From JTS-AC122 sp041742635 (lineage in GTDB: Bacteria; Planctomycetota; Phycisphaerae; Phycisphaerales; UBA1924): DNA of 7,280 nucleotides. The translations under genes were made by a program, and so were the position numbers. Below are positions 5,971 to 7,280 of the stretch, piece after piece (position 1 is the stretch's first letter; the number at the start of each line of letters is the position of its first letter). Under the pieces are notes generated by a model. That model was not told the DNA's origin. It made no database searches and was given only the letters and a program-made list of their open reading frames with translations. Location: positions 1-7,280 of the forward strand of contig JBGSIF010000023.1 in assembly GCA_041742635.1 (NCBI GenBank), written 5' to 3'.

Positions 5971-5988
5971 CCCGCAAGTGGTTGCGGG
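5971..5988. promoter_or_regulatory. Inverted repeat over the -35 element (operator candidate)
   Basis: CCCGCAA (5971-5977), four bases GTGG, then TTGCGGG (5982-5988) form a perfect 7-bp dyad. The right half contains the -35 hexamer TTGCGG of the promoter for the V4R-like operon. A dyad overlapping -35 between divergent genes is a classic repressor site layout. The regulator is not identified. Confidence 0.4.
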
Positions 5989-6010
5989 GGATTCAACCTC
6001 GCCATACACT
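5982..6010 (+). promoter_or_regulatory. Sigma70-type promoter for the V4R-like/PP-loop operon
   Basis: The -35 is TTGCGG (5982-5987) and the -10 is TACACT (6005-6010), separated by exactly 17 bases. The start codon of the next gene is at 6018, 7 bases past the -10, so transcription would begin at or within a base or two of the ATG. No Shine-Dalgarno is present, which agrees with a leaderless mRNA. Confidence 0.55.
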
Positions 6011-6017
6011 TTGAGAC

Positions 6018-7034
6018 ATGAATCCGCGGAAAGCTTACTACGTCAGGGATGACGCCAGCCTCTTGAAAGTCATGACTCATCTCGACAAGAGATCTGGGTC
6101 TGGTGGTGACATCAAGAATCAATCAGTCACGTTTGCTTCGCGAGATGGCGTTCTTGATAGGGCTGGCGTCCGACATGTGGTGTTTCGCGCAGAGACGATC
6201 CACCTGCTCCTGTCGATCGCGTGCGACCATAAGGACTACTACGACAAGTGTCGGCAAATCGGGCAAACGGCGGCCAACGACTTGTGGCAATTGTTTCTGA
6301 ATGCAGGAGAGGAGGTTGTCGTGATTCCCCGGGATCTCGAATGGCTCGTTCGAGTATGGGGAGAATGGGATACAAGTGGTGGGTGGGGAAAATTTACGTT
6401 TCACCGGGCGACAAGATCAAGAGACCATGTGGATCGAATGGACTACCACGCTTCTGTCGAGAACAACTTCTTGCGCAGAGCAAGGGGCGAGAGCGTCATA
6501 GTCGGAGCAGCCGATATGCATCAGTTTTGGTGCGGTTACATACACGGATTTCTTGAGGATGCAATTGTCCACGCATACGAACCGATCTACGAGACAGAGT
6601 GTCCCGATGCCGCACATCGTCGTATCGCGCTGTACCCAACGGTTCTCAACGTGACACCCATGAACCCCGACGATGTCATGTCGACGACAGAGCGATTTGT
6701 CGTCCGTCTGGTAAGGGACCCGTTGCTGCCCTTATGGGATCATCTCGGCCGAGCGCACGCAGCTCGGTTCGCACGCAATCCGATCCTCACGCTACTGCAA
6801 TGCCAAACTGCGGCGCTGTGGGCAAAGGAGCATGCCACCACCCGAGCCGCGTTCCAAAAGGCGCTGCAAGAGGATCAAGATGGGATTTCTCTATCTTCGC
6901 TCCACCAAGAAGTTGTCACCAAGCTCACGCGAGGCGAACACCGCAACGATGAAGCGTTCGCGGAAGCGGCGTATCTCGCCACTAAAGCGATGGCGGTGCT
7001 CCTGCGGGAGCTTTCGGAGGAGGTGGGTGTATGA
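6018..7034 (+). CDS. V4R/XylR-N-like domain protein of unknown function
   Basis: The 338-residue product is soluble in appearance, with no signal peptide or membrane segment. Residues about 60-210 resemble the V4R/XylR-N-terminal (hydrocarbon-binding, TRAPP-Bet3-like) fold. An early helix pair (KCRQIGQTAANDLWQLFLNAG, about 77-97) is followed by GWGKFTF (122-128), SVENNFLRR (146-154, like the NSxEA segment), then a C-x-Y-x-x-G core in MHQFWCGYIHGF (167-178), and ECP (194-196, like the E-x-x-C segment). In known V4R proteins these Cys and aromatic positions line a ligand or metal site. Residues about 220-338 are helical and unassigned. The stop overlaps the next gene start (ATGA, 7031-7034), so the two are translationally coupled. 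By eye its GC content is lower than in the genes to the left, fitting acquired DNA. The gene is certain; the fold is inferred from spacing and key residues only. Confidence 0.8.
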   Translation: MNPRKAYYVRDDASLLKVMTHLDKRSGSGGDIKNQSVTFASRDGVLDRAGVRHVVFRAETIHLLLSIACDHKDYYDKCRQIGQTAANDLWQLFLNAGEEVVVIPRDLEWLVRVWGEWDTSGGWGKFTFHRATRSRDHVDRMDYHASVENNFLRRARGESVIVGAADMHQFWCGYIHGFLEDAIVHAYEPIYETECPDAAHRRIALYPTVLNVTPMNPDDVMSTTERFVVRLVRDPLLPLWDHLGRAHAARFARNPILTLLQCQTAALWAKEHATTRAAFQKALQEDQDGISLSSLHQEVVTKLTRGEHRNDEAFAEAAYLATKAMAVLLRELSEEVGV

Positions 7035-7183
7035 TCCACAACTTGGCTTCATTGCGAGGGGCTGTTGCAAGAGGCTGTCGCCCCCTGCTTCTGTTTAGCG
7101 GTGGGCTCGACGGAGCGTACCTGATTGCGACTCTTCGGTGCAAAGGCCTCGTCGCCCTTACCGTGGATCTAGCAGCCCGTTGA
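7031..7183 (+). pseudogene. PP-loop ATP-pyrophosphatase N-terminus, truncated by insertion
   Basis: ATG at 7031 overlaps the upstream stop by four bases, and GGAGGTGGG (about 7017-7026) is a strong ribosome-binding site inside the upstream gene. The 50-residue product reads CRPLLLFSGGLDGAYLIATL and then VALTVDL. SGGLD(S/T) after a hydrophobic strand is the pyrophosphate-binding PP-loop of the family including argininosuccinate synthase, asparagine synthase and QueC-like enzymes, which adenylate a substrate. The usual S/T after SGGLD is Gly here. After VALTVDL the frame ends at TGA 7181-7183, far short of the 200 or more residues such domains need. The change coincides with sequence resembling an IS end. 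Downstream parts of the gene presumably lie beyond the inserted element. The exact subfamily cannot be told. Confidence 0.65.
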
Positions 7184-7280
7184 AGAAGCCGAGTTTCCAG
7201 CCAGAGCGTGATTTCGAGCCAACCGTAGCATTTGCGAGCGGAGAATCGCGATCGATACACCGATCGGCCGCGGTTCGAGC
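7170..7280. mobile_element. Probable left end of an insertion sequence (runs off the window)
   Basis: From about TAGCAGCCCGTTGAAGAAGC the sequence no longer continues the PP-loop protein. The reverse complement, TTCTTCAACGGGCTGCTA, resembles terminal repeats of several IS families, whose ends often read TTTTTCAACGGGCTGC. It falls exactly where the PP-loop frame is cut. Only one end is present, so neither the inverted-repeat partner, the transposase nor the target duplication can be seen. Confidence 0.45.

Noticed and set aside
5544..6014. A 156-codon plus-strand frame
   Set aside because: It is antisense to the ankyrin gene, whose repeats are clear on the minus strand, and its own product shows no domain.

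Overview
The window most likely comes from a planctomycete, probably of the Phycisphaerae type. Three things point that way: a secreted repeat protein ending in a lone dockerin-like tail (CPADFN...DGV..SQDFFNFLTAFF), a large cytosolic protein with a GH10-xylanase-like fold but no catalytic glutamates, and high-GC DNA with long non-coding spacers full of small palindromes. This assignment rests on protein style, not on a marker gene.

Left part (1-892): about 0.9 kb with no gene I can support. It holds a REP-like palindrome, a 19-bp tandem pair, a GC hairpin, about ten units of a degenerate 21-bp tandem repeat, a very C-rich and G-poor tract, and an extended -10 promoter candidate. Next (893-2620) is a gene for an exported protein: signal peptide, six 69-residue FG-GAP/integrin-alpha-like repeats, an Ig-like domain and a dockerin-like C-terminus. 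A second, inverted copy of the REP-like palindrome lies just downstream (2769-2800), so the two copies bracket this gene. Then comes the GH10-like pseudoenzyme gene (2903-4633).

Middle (4634-4900): a complete tRNA-Ser(GCT) gene followed by a strong hairpin. To the right of the tRNA the DNA looks like an eroded integration site: a gene-less spacer, an N-terminal fragment of an integrase-core transposase, and, in another frame, a fragment resembling the C-terminus of a tyrosine recombinase with its catalytic Tyr.

Right part (5518-7280): a small ankyrin-repeat protein on the minus strand is divergent from a two-gene operon. The first operon gene encodes a 338-residue protein whose middle resembles the V4R/XylR-N-type sensor or ligand-binding domain. 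The second begins with a 4-base overlap (ATGA) and encodes the start of a PP-loop ATP-pyrophosphatase (LLFSGGLDG), but it stops after 50 codons, where the sequence takes on the look of an insertion-sequence end that runs off the window. The operon has a good sigma70-type promoter whose -10 lies only 7 bases before the start codon, implying a leaderless mRNA, and its -35 lies in a perfect inverted repeat.

No known defence, CRISPR or secretion system is complete here. The most interesting candidate for something undescribed is the V4R-like/PP-loop operon beside the tRNA-linked island; here its second gene is broken.
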